From NCBI RefSeq assembly GCF_001425385.1, contig NZ_LMQO01000005.1, forward strand, positions 262,926 to 326,925: a stretch of 64,000 nucleotides of DNA, in the 5' to 3' direction. The position numbers and the translations under genes are program-made. The notes below the pieces were generated by a model, which was not told where the DNA came from, did no database searches, and worked only from the letters and a program-made list of their open reading frames with translations. The stretch's first letter is position 1, and every line of letters begins with the position of its first letter. Positions 8,459 to 15,974 of this stretch are shown here, piece by piece. The DNA is from Sphingomonas sp. Leaf407 (GTDB taxonomy: Bacteria; Pseudomonadota; Alphaproteobacteria; Sphingomonadales; Sphingomonadaceae).

Positions 8459-8523
8459 GGTGCCGGCCCGCTCCCCCTCCCGACCACCCATTCAGGATAC
8501 GCTGTGGGTGGTCGGGAGGAACG
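8459..8523. repeat. Dispersed inverted repeat family D, copy 1
   Basis: GTGCCGGCCCGCTCCCCCTC is followed by CCGACCACCCATTCAGGATA and a closing GGGTGGTCGGGAGG arm. Related copies lie at 9631 and 22986. It sits just downstream of the glpX stop, between glpX and lolA. Confidence 0.8.
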
Positions 8524-8550
8524 CGCCTCGGCGCGTTTTCAAACAACCTC

Positions 8551-9510
8551 TTACAGCCGGTGTTCGCCCTTCACCCAGCGCACCGTGCCCGAACTGGCGC
8601 GCATCACGACGCTTTCGGTGGTCATCTTGCCCGGCATCCGCTTGACCCCGTCGAGCAGCGAGCCGTCGGTCACGCCGGTCGCGGCGAAGATGCAGTCGCC
8701 GCGCGCCAGCTCGGTCAGGTCGTACTGTTTGTCGAGGTCGGTCACGCCCCACTTCGCCGCGCGCGCGCGCTCGTCGTCGTTGCGGAACAGCAACCGGCCC
8801 TTGAACTGCCCGCCGACGCAGCGCAGCGCGGCGGCGGCCAGCACGCCCTCGGGCGCGCCGCCCTGGCCCATGTACAGGTCGATGGTGGTGTCGGGGTTGG
8901 TGGTGGCGATCACGCCGGCCACGTCGCCGTCGCCGATCAGCATCACGCCGCAACCCACCGCGCGCAGCTCGGCGATCATCGCCTCGTGGCGCGGACGGTC
9001 GAGCACGCACACGATGATGTCGTGCGGGTCGACGCCCTTGGCCGCCGCCACCGCCGTCACATTCTCGGTCGGCGACCGGTCTAGATCGATGATGCCCTCG
9101 GGATAGCCCGGCCCGCAGGCGATCTTGTCCATATACACGTCCGGCGCGTTCAGCAGCCCGCCCTTCTCGGCGATCGCCAGCACGGCAAGGCTGTTCGGCC
9201 CGGCAGTGGCGCAGATGGTGGTGCCCTCCAGCGGATCGAGCGCGATGTCGATCTCCGGCCCCTTGCCGATGCCGACCTTCTCGCCGATGAACAGCATCGG
9301 TGCCTCGTCGCGCTCGCCCTCGCCGATCACGACGGTGCCGTCCATGTAGAGTTCGTTGAGCGCGGCGCGCATCGCCTCGACGGCGGCGGCATCGGCCGCC
9401 TTCTCGTCGCCGCGCCCGACCAGCGTCGACGCGGCGATCGCCGCCGCTTCGGTGACACGCACCATTTCCAGAACGAGTACGCGGTCGAGAGTGCTGCTCA
9501 CAGGATTCAT
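8551..9510 (-). CDS. glpX: Class II fructose-1,6-bisphosphatase GlpX
   Basis: Protein of 319 aa that dephosphorylates fructose 1,6-bisphosphate in gluconeogenesis. Family motifs: VVIGEGERDEAPMLFIGE near residue 60, DIALDPLEGTTICATAGPNS (metal-binding Asp/Glu) near residue 90, and DRPRHEAMIAELR. Class II enzymes are the usual type in alphaproteobacteria lacking Fbp. The start at 9510 is preceded by a good Shine-Dalgarno (GGGAGGA). A perfect 13-base palindrome sits just upstream and may be an operator. Confidence 0.95.
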   Translation of the reverse strand: MNPVSSTLDRVLVLEMVRVTEAAAIAASTLVGRGDEKAADAAAVEAMRAALNELYMDGTVVIGEGERDEAPMLFIGEKVGIGKGPEIDIALDPLEGTTICATAGPNSLAVLAIAEKGGLLNAPDVYMDKIACGPGYPEGIIDLDRSPTENVTAVAAAKGVDPHDIIVCVLDRPRHEAMIAELRAVGCGVMLIGDGDVAGVIATTNPDTTIDLYMGQGGAPEGVLAAAALRCVGGQFKGRLLFRNDDERARAAKWGVTDLDKQYDLTELARGDCIFAATGVTDGSLLDGVKRMPGKMTTESVVMRASSGTVRWVKGEHRL

Positions 9511-9526
9511 TCAGGTATCCTCCCCG

Positions 9527-9539
9527 TTAAACGGTTTAA
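9527..9539. promoter_or_regulatory. TTAAAC-G-GTTTAA palindrome upstream of glpX
   Basis: A perfect 13-base inverted repeat of two 6-base arms around one base, 17 bases before the glpX start. In an otherwise GC-rich gap this AT-rich palindrome stands out as a likely regulator-binding site; the regulator is unknown. Confidence 0.45.
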
Positions 9540-9630
9540 ACACCCGATAGGCGACCTGCTCTTGCCGAGCAAGCCGCGTCGCGCGATGCTGTTCGAAGTC
9601 TGTCCGGAAATGCGTCGACACGCATTGCGC

Positions 9631-9710
9631 GGCGCCGGCCCGCTCCTCCACTCGGCCACCCATCAGGATACTCAAGTGGGTGGCCGGGTGGGGGAGCGGG
9701 CCGGCACCGC
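9631..9710. repeat. Dispersed inverted repeat family D, copy 2
   Basis: GGCGCCGGCCCGCTCCTCCA at the left pairs with GGGGGAGCGGGCCGGCACC at the right; the inner stem is CGGCCACCCA / TGGGTGGCCG around a GATACTC loop. It occupies the gap between glpX and the next rightward gene. Confidence 0.85.
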
Positions 9711-9778
9711 CTTGAAATTCGCTTTTCCGCGAATTTTCAAGCAGGCTATCAGATAGCGGCGGGCGGAGGAGCGAATCG

Positions 9779-10138
9779 ATGGCGGCGGTGGCACTGTGGC
9801 TGGCGATGCTGGCCGACGAGACGAGCGTGGCGGCGGCGATGGCGCGCGCCCGCGCCGCGACTCGCATCGACACGCCGTGCCGCGAAGGGGCTGCCCCCGA
9901 CGAGATCGTGGTGTGTGCCGCGCGCAACGCCGATCGCTACCGTGTGCCGCTCGTCACCGCGCCCGCGCCGGGCGATCCCAGGGCGGTCGATGCGCTGGGC
10001 GAGCGCGAGCGGTTGCTGGCGGTGCCGCAACTGCCCTGCGGGGTCGGCGCGTTCCTGCAAGGCTGCGGCTCGGTCGGCGTCAGCGCCAGTACGCGCGGCG
10101 GGGTGAAGCCCGGCACGCCGCGCCCGCTCGCCAGATAA
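9779..10138 (+). CDS. Small Cys-motif hypothetical protein, member 1
   Basis: Protein of 119 aa with no named family that I recognise. The N-terminus is short and hydrophobic (MAAVALWLAMLA). It carries C-x12-IVVC followed by RYRVPLV; this Cys / VC / [RY]R-x-P pattern recurs in the next gene and in the gene at 50308. The ATG has a clear GGAGGA ribosome site 8 bases upstream, which supports expression. The tail is basic. Probably exported or periplasmic; the role is unknown. Confidence 0.6.
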   Translation: MAAVALWLAMLADETSVAAAMARARAATRIDTPCREGAAPDEIVVCAARNADRYRVPLVTAPAPGDPRAVDALGERERLLAVPQLPCGVGAFLQGCGSVGVSASTRGGVKPGTPRPLAR

Positions 10139-10223
10139 TCGCCGGTGGTGTTGGCGGACGGATCGGCCTAGGCTCCTGAAATCCGGTCGGTATCACCACC
10201 GGATGCCAAAGGGATTTCCGCCG

Positions 10224-10496
10224 ATGCCGTCGCTGCTCCTGCTCGCGCTGCTGCTACAGGCCGCGCCGGCCGCCCCCACGCTCGGGATCGAGGACCCGGT
10301 CGATTGCGCCGCCACGCCCGGCGCGCTGGCCTGTCGCAAGGGCGCGGCGCGCTATCGCCTGCCGATCGACGACGACCGCGTGTTCGACCGCAAGGCCGAC
10401 GGACTGAGTCAGGACGGCCGCGAATGCGGACTGGTCGGCCCGAAAGTCTGTACCCGCAAGCCACGCACTATCCTGTCGACCGCGCCGAAGGAATAG
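10224..10496 (+). CDS. Small secreted Cys-motif hypothetical protein, member 2
   Basis: Protein of 90 aa with a signal peptide (MPSLLLLALLLQAAPAAP). The mature part has C-x8-ACRKGAARYRLP and then CGLVGPKVCTRKP, so four cysteines that could form disulphides. I chose the ATG at 10224 because AAGGGA lies 9 bases upstream and the signal peptide starts there; an ATG at 10203 is in frame. It shares the Cys...C...RYR-x-P pattern with the preceding gene, 85 bases away on the same strand. Function unknown. Confidence 0.6.
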   Translation: MPSLLLLALLLQAAPAAPTLGIEDPVDCAATPGALACRKGAARYRLPIDDDRVFDRKADGLSQDGRECGLVGPKVCTRKPRTILSTAPKE

Positions 10497-10516
10497 GAGC
10501 GGGCCGGTACCGCCTT

Positions 10517-11290
10517 TCAAACCCCGATCCACCCCCGCAACGGATTGCCCGGATCGGCGACCAGCTTCACCGTCAGCGCCAGCGACAGCACGACCAGCAG
10601 CGGCCGGATCGCCCGCCCGCCCCAGCGGATCGCGAGCCGCGCGCCGAGCTGCCCGCCCGCGACGCTCGCCACCGCCATCGCCAGGCCCAGCCCCCACCAA
10701 ACCGCCCCGCCCATGACCAGCACCGCCAGCCCGGCGAGGTTGCTGGCAAGATTGAGCAGCTTGGTATGCGCCACCGCCCGCGTCGCGCCCAATCCGGCGG
10801 CGGTGACGAGCAGCAGCGTGAAGAACGATCCGGTGCCCGGGCCGAAGAACCCGTCGTACAGCCCGATCCCGGCGACCGCGAGCAGCAGCCCGGCCGGTGC
10901 CAGACGCACATGGGTATCGACGTCGGACAGCCTCGGCCCGAACAGGAAATACCCCGCCATCGCGACCAGCAGGATCGGCAACAGCCCGGCAAGGAACGAC
11001 GGATCGATCGTCTGCACCAGCGCCGCGCCGACCCCGGCTCCCGCGAACGAGGCAAGCGCGGGCCGCATGAAACGCCGCACGTCGATCTGCCCGTCGCGCC
11101 AGAAGGCCCAGGCTGCACCCGCCGTCCCGCACGCGCTTTGCAGCTTGTTGGTGCCAAGCGCTGCGACCGGCGGCACCCCCGCCGCCAGCAGCGCGGGGAT
11201 GGTGAGCAACCCGCCGCCGCCCGCCATGGCGTCGATCGTCCCGGCAACGAACGCCACCGCCATCAACGCGAGGATGCTCTGGAGATCCAT
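10517..11290 (-). CDS. TauE/SafE (TSUP) family membrane exporter
   Basis: Integral membrane protein of 257 aa. It shows the TSUP duplication: FVAGTIDAMAGGGGLLTIPALLAAGVPP near residue 15 and the matching GLYDGFFGPGTGSFFTLLLV near residue 145, with several transmembrane helices. Members move sulfite, sulfonates or related organic anions across the inner membrane; the substrate cannot be read from sequence. The start at 11290 gives a normal family N-terminus. A second, more divergent TSUP protein lies at 55390. Confidence 0.9.
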   Translation of the reverse strand: MDLQSILALMAVAFVAGTIDAMAGGGGLLTIPALLAAGVPPVAALGTNKLQSACGTAGAAWAFWRDGQIDVRRFMRPALASFAGAGVGAALVQTIDPSFLAGLLPILLVAMAGYFLFGPRLSDVDTHVRLAPAGLLLAVAGIGLYDGFFGPGTGSFFTLLLVTAAGLGATRAVAHTKLLNLASNLAGLAVLVMGGAVWWGLGLAMAVASVAGGQLGARLAIRWGGRAIRPLLVVLSLALTVKLVADPGNPLRGWIGV

Positions 11291-11336
11291 CGCCGCCGCC
11301 TACCCGATGGGGTGTGGGACGCATAGGGGGCTATCT

Positions 11337-11444
11337 CTCCCCTCCCTGACAAGGGAGGGGTCGGGGGTGGGTAGGCTTGGGGCGGGCGTGCCGCTCCCGC
11401 ATGGGACGACCCACCCCCAGCCCCTCCCTTGTCAGGGAGGGGAG
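11337..11444. repeat. Dispersed inverted repeat family A, copy 4
   Basis: CTCCCCTCCCTGACAAGGGA and its complement at 11424-11443, with the same inner stem as the other copies. It lies between the TSUP gene start and the 3' end of ssrA. Confidence 0.9.
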
Positions 11445-11514
11445 CTTCAGGTGGCGGAGGTAACGCGAATATCGGGTGGGGAGCTTCTGTTGCCCGGTGC
11501 CCCCCGTACCGCTG

Positions 11515-11855
11515 GAATCCGATTCTGTTGCCCGGTTCGGTCCAACCGCGCTATTTTAGAGTAACTTCAGGCCGTGAGGCCCTCAGTTACGCCGCAATCG
11601 CGAGTGCTTCGTTATCGTTGGCACTTGTGTGTATGGGCCGTTGCGGTGGTCCCATTCCGAGCGAAAACAGCGCTTTTCAACACACGTCGATCCTGGTTCG
11701 GCCCCGTCAGAAACGGTGTCCAGAAACACCACCTTATGGTGGAGCCGCCGGGTACTGCCCCCGGGTCCGCTGCGTCTATTGCACGCCGCAGTTTATCGCC
11801 ATAGCCGGCTGGAAGCCGACGGACAGGGATATAGGCGCATCGACGGCGTTTGAAA
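11515..11855 (-). ncRNA. ssrA: Circularly permuted two-piece tmRNA
   Basis: On the minus strand the acceptor half comes first and ends CGGCTCC-A-CCA at 11737. A 31-base spacer containing the hairpin GGTGT-TTCTGG-ACACC follows, then the coding half begins GGGGCCGAACCAGGATCGAC at 11705. The two ends pair as a 7-bp acceptor stem with G-U at the third pair, the alanyl-tRNA synthetase identity element. A T-arm CCGGG-GGCAGTA-CCCGG precedes the acceptor strand. The coding half holds the proteolysis tag ANDNEALAIAA and a stop. This layout is the alphaproteobacterial permuted ssrA. tmRNA rescues stalled ribosomes with SmpB. Outer ends are approximate. Confidence 0.93.
11587..11622 (-). other. tmRNA proteolysis-tag reading frame
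   Basis: GCC resume codon at 11622 through the TAA at 11587 encodes ANDNEALAIAA. The small, hydrophobic Ala-Ala end is the usual ClpXP-type degradation signal, and the AND/AAND start is typical of alphaproteobacteria. Confidence 0.92.
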
Positions 11856-11905
11856 AGAAGCGGACTTTCCTTGTTGGCACACAAGTGGCATGGGCAGGGG
11901 CGACC

Positions 11906-12337
11906 ATGCTTACCCAGCGTTCCCGCTATGCGCTGCGCGCCATGCTGTTCCTCGCCGAACAGCCCGCGGGCGAGGCACCGATGCCGATGCACCGGATCGC
12001 CACCGCCGCCACCGTGCCGCGCAAGTTCCTCGAACTAATCCTCGCCGACCTGCGCGAAGCGGGGTTCCTCCATTCGACGCGCGGCAAGGCGGGCGGATAC
12101 CATCTCGCGCGGCCCGCGCATCTGATCTCGCTCGGCGAGATCATCCGCGTGATCGAAGGGCCGCTGGCGCTGGTGCCCTGCGTCAGCCGCACCGCCTATC
12201 GCCCGTGTGGCGATTGCAAGGACGAGGCGTCGTGCGCCATCCGCCTCGCGATGGCGCGGGTCCGCGACGAAACCGCGCGGATTCTCGATGGTACCAGCCT
12301 CGCCATGGCCGCAGCACAGGAACTGGCGGCGGCGTAA
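11906..12337 (+). CDS. Rrf2 family transcriptional regulator
   Basis: DNA-binding protein of 143 aa. The N-terminal winged helix is typical (LTQRSRYALRAMLFLAEQ, then ATVPRKFLELILADLREAGFLHSTRGKAGGYHLAR). The region C-x9-CGDC-x6-C resembles the Fe-S cluster ligands of IscR-like Rrf2 proteins, so it may sense Fe-S status, redox state or NO; that is inference. The start at 11906 is chosen because the conserved domain begins there. The gene is divergent from ssrA, with no obvious target operon adjacent. Confidence 0.9.
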   Translation: MLTQRSRYALRAMLFLAEQPAGEAPMPMHRIATAATVPRKFLELILADLREAGFLHSTRGKAGGYHLARPAHLISLGEIIRVIEGPLALVPCVSRTAYRPCGDCKDEASCAIRLAMARVRDETARILDGTSLAMAAAQELAAA

Positions 12338-12388
12338 CCTTGCCAGCCTTGCGCCGCGCGATAGACTGGCGGGCAGGGGGATGATTCG

Positions 12389-12874
12389 ATGGCCTATGAC
12401 GAACGGGCGTTGCGCGGCGTGGGCGGCTGGCTCGCGCTGCTGATCGTGTTGCTTGGGATATTGTCACCGCTGCGCACGGTTTTCGAGGCGATCAACCTCT
12501 GGTCGCTCGAGCCGGGGCAACTCGGCGAGGATACCGACATCCTGCCGTTCCAACTCGTCGAGACGGCGGTGATCCTCGTCAAGCTCGCCGGTTCGTTCTA
12601 CATCGCATGGCGGCTCTACGCCGTCCACCGCCCGGAAACGGTGCGGATCGCCGTCCGTGGCCTCTGGCTGCTGACGATCGTGCTGTCGCTGGTCGAGATC
12701 ATCCTGGTGACGATCGTGACCGGCATGTCGATCGGCGCGCTGCTCGGGCGCAGCATCCTCATACTGGCGCAAGGAGTGATCTTCGCCGGACTGTGGACCG
12801 CCTATCTGCTGCGCTCGCGCCGCGTCGCCAACACCTATACCCCGGACTACGACAGCGCCGACGTATTCGCCTGA
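12389..12874 (+). CDS. DUF2569-like membrane protein
   Basis: Protein of 161 aa with four predicted membrane helices (about 12-32, 50-72, 84-108, 115-135). The start RGVGGWLALLIVLLGILSPL matches the GGWL opening of DUF2569 proteins, whose function is unknown. The C-terminal tail after RSRRVANTY is acidic and soluble. The ATG follows a GGGGG tract at a reasonable spacing. It begins 51 bases after the Rrf2 gene and may be co-transcribed. Confidence 0.7.
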   Translation: MAYDERALRGVGGWLALLIVLLGILSPLRTVFEAINLWSLEPGQLGEDTDILPFQLVETAVILVKLAGSFYIAWRLYAVHRPETVRIAVRGLWLLTIVLSLVEIILVTIVTGMSIGALLGRSILILAQGVIFAGLWTAYLLRSRRVANTYTPDYDSADVFA

Positions 12875-12988
12875 GGCGTGCGTCGAAACGACGTTCGCTT
12901 TTTCCGCTCCAGCGAAGGGTGCAGGTCGCCAAGGCTCCAGCCGAAGCTCGACCGTAGCTGGCGTCTGATCCATCCCGTTTGAACCAGG

Positions 12989-13071
12989 CGTCATCCCAGC
13001 GAAGGCTGGGATCTCCCGGTGATGACGCACGGCAGAAGCCGCTTGAGGCCCCAGCCTTCGCTGGGGCGACG
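12989..13071. repeat. Dispersed inverted repeat family B, copy 2
   Basis: Nearly the same sequence as the copy at 5419: CGTCATCCCAGCGAAGGCTG and CCCAGCCTTCGCTGGGGCGA in opposite arms. It is one of two repeats in the 529-base gap before the glycosyltransferase gene. Confidence 0.9.
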
Positions 13072-13141
13072 CCTTTGGTCAGGTGGGGATCGACATTCAG
13101 CTATTCCGGTGCAGTTCGTAGTCGAAAACGTCATCCTCCTT

Positions 13142-13250
13142 CGTCGCCCCGGACTTGTTCCGGGGTCCACCTGACCGCAAACGCTGTCGCAAGTGTCTCG
13201 AGCGGCATCGATCGCTGCACGGTGGACCCCGGAACCAGTCCGGGGTGACG
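13142..13250. repeat. Dispersed inverted repeat family C, copy 1
   Basis: GCCCCGGACTTGTTCCGGGG-TCCACC at the left and GGTGGACCCCGGAACCAGTC-CGGGG at the right are near-perfect complements separated by about 60 bases. Each arm is itself a short palindrome. A second full copy is at 19588 and a half copy at 19328. Confidence 0.88.
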
Positions 13251-13403
13251 GAAATGGTCGTTGCTGGCGTCACGGCCGACGGAATGTCGATCGGCCCTGG
13301 ACGAATCAACCTTCGGCTCCCCGACTGCCGCCGCCAAGCCGCCTCGACGTCGTGATGCCTGCTTGATACAGCGCGCAAACGGCGACGAACGAGGGAGGAA
13401 CGC

Positions 13404-14552
13404 ATGACGGCGCACCAGTCCGCGGCCCCGCGCGTGCTGCATGTCATCACCCATCTCGCCATGGGCGGCGCGGAAAATGTCGCGCTCGGCCTGATCGATT
13501 CGCTGCGCGACGACATCGACTTCGCGCTGTTCGCGGTCATCGACCATGCCGAACCGGGGCCGGTGGGGCAGGCGATGGCCGCGCGGCTGACCGACTGGGG
13601 CGTGCCCTTTGCCTTCGGCACGCGGCGCGGCTTCAAATCGGGCGGGGTGGTGCAGGCGGCGTGGCGGCTGGCGCGGATGGTCCGGCGCTTCCGGCCCGAC
13701 GTCATCCACGTCCACACCGAGATCCCCGAACTGACGCTGGCGATTGCGCACGTCCTGTCGCCTGCGGTGCGCGCCACGCCGATCCTGCGCACCGTCCACA
13801 ACAGCGTGTTGTGGATCGACTGGGCCGGGATCGGCCGCTGGGTCACGCGGCGGCTGGCCGGGGCGCAGGCCGTCGCCGTCTCGCGCGCCGCCGCCGATGC
13901 CGACGCGGCGATCCTGCCCGGCCGCCCGCGGGCCGAGGTCGTCCATAACGGCATCGTGGCGCAGGCGGCACCCGCGCCGACTCCGCGCGACCCCTCGCCG
14001 CTGCGCATCCTCTTCGCCGGCCGGCTGGTCCATCAAAAGGGCGCCGACCTGCTCCCCGCGATCCTTGGCGAAGCCCATGCCCGCACCCCCCGCCGCGACG
14101 TGGCGGTGACGATCGCCGGCTCGGGCGACCTCGCCGACATGGTGGCGCGCGGCGTGGCCGGCATCGCGCCGGGCTGGACGATCGCGCTGACCGGGCCGAT
14201 CGCCAACCTCGCCGCCCGCCTCACCGACCATGACATCGTCCTGCTGCCCTCGCGGTTCGAGGGGTTTCCGCTGCTCCCGGCCGAAGTGCTGATCGCCGGC
14301 GTGCCGCTCGTCACCACCATCGCCCCCGGCCTCGACGAGCTGCTGCCCGCCGACTATCCGTTCCATGCGGCATCGGGCGACGTCGCTACGCTCGGCCGCC
14401 TGCTGGCGCGCGTGATCGACGATCTGCCCGCCGCCCGCGCCGTCGCCGCCGGGCAGGGCAGGGTGATCGCCACCCGCTTCGATCCGGTCGTCATGGCCGC
14501 CGCCTATCGCGACCGGTATCGCCTGCCACTGGCTCCCCCGCCGGCGGCGTGA
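13404..14552 (+). CDS. Glycosyltransferase family 4 protein
   Basis: GT-B fold enzyme of 382 aa. The acceptor domain opens RVLHVITHLAMGGAENVALGL (the GGAE pattern of GT4), and the donor domain has ILFAGRLVHQKGADLLPAI and SRFEGFPLLPAEVLIAG with the EGFPLLPAE nucleotide-sugar motif. It transfers a sugar from an activated donor to an envelope glycan. GGGAGG precedes the ATG. The next gene, 12 bases after this stop, is an O-antigen-ligase-like protein, so a surface polysaccharide role is likely. Donor and acceptor are unknown. Confidence 0.9.
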   Translation: MTAHQSAAPRVLHVITHLAMGGAENVALGLIDSLRDDIDFALFAVIDHAEPGPVGQAMAARLTDWGVPFAFGTRRGFKSGGVVQAAWRLARMVRRFRPDVIHVHTEIPELTLAIAHVLSPAVRATPILRTVHNSVLWIDWAGIGRWVTRRLAGAQAVAVSRAAADADAAILPGRPRAEVVHNGIVAQAAPAPTPRDPSPLRILFAGRLVHQKGADLLPAILGEAHARTPRRDVAVTIAGSGDLADMVARGVAGIAPGWTIALTGPIANLAARLTDHDIVLLPSRFEGFPLLPAEVLIAGVPLVTTIAPGLDELLPADYPFHAASGDVATLGRLLARVIDDLPAARAVAAGQGRVIATRFDPVVMAAAYRDRYRLPLAPPPAA

Positions 14553-14564
14553 TAGGGCACGGCC

Positions 14565-15938
14565 ATGTACCCGCCGGCCGATCGACTGCCCCGCCCCGCG
14601 CTCCGATCGCCGTCGACGGCGCGCCCCGGCCGTTCGGGCGGCGGCGTGTCCGTTACCATCGCCGCCATCGCCTTCGTGCTGCTGCTGGCCGCGACGCTGG
14701 TCGGCGTGACCGCCTTTCAGGGCGGCGGCGACGCGGGAATCGGTCAGGCGACCGAGGCCGGCCTCGGCAACCAGTTGCTCTATGGCGGCATCTTCGTCCT
14801 GCTGCTGTTCGGCACCGGCCTTCGCAACCTGCGCACGATGCTGTGCGTGCCGTTCGGCGTCACGCTCCTGTTCGGGTATTGCTATCTTTCGACGCTGTGG
14901 GCGATCGATCCGGCGACCTCGTTCCGCCGCGTGACGCTGGTCGCGATGATGACGTGGATCACCTTTCGCAGCGTCGGCGAACTGGGGCCGGACCGCACGC
15001 TGCGCCTGTTGCGCCAATTCCTGCTGGTGTTGCTGGCCGTCAATTTCCTCGCGGTGTTCCTGCTGCCCGACGGCATCCACCGCAACCTGATTTCGGAAGA
15101 GGAAACCGTCATCGGGAGCTGGCGCGGGATCGTGTCGCACAAGAACCCGGCCGGGGCGATTACCGCGCTGACCATGGTGCTGTTCCTGTTCGACAATCGC
15201 CAGTTCTCGCGCGGCGTGACCATCGCCGTCGTTGCGGCAGCGGCGGTGTTCCTGTGGTTCACCCATTCCAAGACCTCGCAGGGGGTCGTCGTGCTGGCGA
15301 TCCTCGCCGGCTGGGCGATCCGCCATCACGACGCCGACCGCCGCGTCGTGCTGGCGGGCATGCTGATGGTCGTCGCCACCCTCGCGCTGCTGCTCGTCTC
15401 GGCCAATATCGCCTTCATCGACGAGGTCGTGAACGATCCGAACGCGCTGACCGGCCGTGCCCAGATCTGGCCGCCGCTGATCGACTATGTTGGCCAGCAT
15501 CCATGGACCGGCGCGGGGTTCCAGTCATTCTGGGCGATCGGCGACGCCAGCCCGATCTTTTCGCTGACCTCCAGTTGGGTGTCGACCAACATCCAGCACG
15601 GCCACAACGGCTATCTCGACCTGCTCGTCACCATCGGCGTGCCCGGCACGCTGCTCGCGGTCGCCACGCTGATCGTGTGGCCGCTGCTGCGCCTGCTGTT
15701 CAGCCTGTCGATCGCCAAGCCGCGCCGCTCGCTGCTGCTCGCGATCATCCTGTTCTGCGCCGGACAGAATATGGCGGAGACGACGATCCTCGCCGCCAGC
15801 TACGGCCATGTGTTCCTGATGATCGCGCTGGCGATCGTCTATCGCCAGTCGCAGGGCAGCGCCGGCCAGCACCACCAGCTCCGCCGCCGCGCGCTGCGCC
15901 TCCTCGGCCTGCGTCGCGCCGCCCGACCCGCGCGGTAG
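14565..15938 (+). CDS. O-antigen ligase / polysaccharide polymerase family protein
   Basis: Multi-spanning membrane protein of 457 aa with about ten helices. The large periplasmic loop contains GRAQIWPPLIDYVGQHPWTGAG and later HGHNGYLDLLVTIGVPG, the Wzy_C signature of O-antigen ligases and ExoQ-like polymerases. It would polymerise or ligate a surface glycan in the periplasm. The N-terminal 25 residues and C-terminal 40 are basic and cytoplasmic. It follows the glycosyltransferase closely and is probably in one operon with it. Ligase versus polymerase cannot be decided from sequence. Confidence 0.85.
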   Translation: MYPPADRLPRPALRSPSTARPGRSGGGVSVTIAAIAFVLLLAATLVGVTAFQGGGDAGIGQATEAGLGNQLLYGGIFVLLLFGTGLRNLRTMLCVPFGVTLLFGYCYLSTLWAIDPATSFRRVTLVAMMTWITFRSVGELGPDRTLRLLRQFLLVLLAVNFLAVFLLPDGIHRNLISEEETVIGSWRGIVSHKNPAGAITALTMVLFLFDNRQFSRGVTIAVVAAAAVFLWFTHSKTSQGVVVLAILAGWAIRHHDADRRVVLAGMLMVVATLALLLVSANIAFIDEVVNDPNALTGRAQIWPPLIDYVGQHPWTGAGFQSFWAIGDASPIFSLTSSWVSTNIQHGHNGYLDLLVTIGVPGTLLAVATLIVWPLLRLLFSLSIAKPRRSLLLAIILFCAGQNMAETTILAASYGHVFLMIALAIVYRQSQGSAGQHHQLRRRALRLLGLRRAARPAR

Positions 15939-15974
15939 TTTCGCAATCGGCCCCTGCGCACCTACATCTGCTGC

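Noticed and set aside
13131..15500. Antisense frame of 789 codons opposite the glycosyltransferase and ligase genes
   Set aside because: Very rich in Arg, Gly, His and Asp, no domain, and it crosses two well-supported genes and a repeat.
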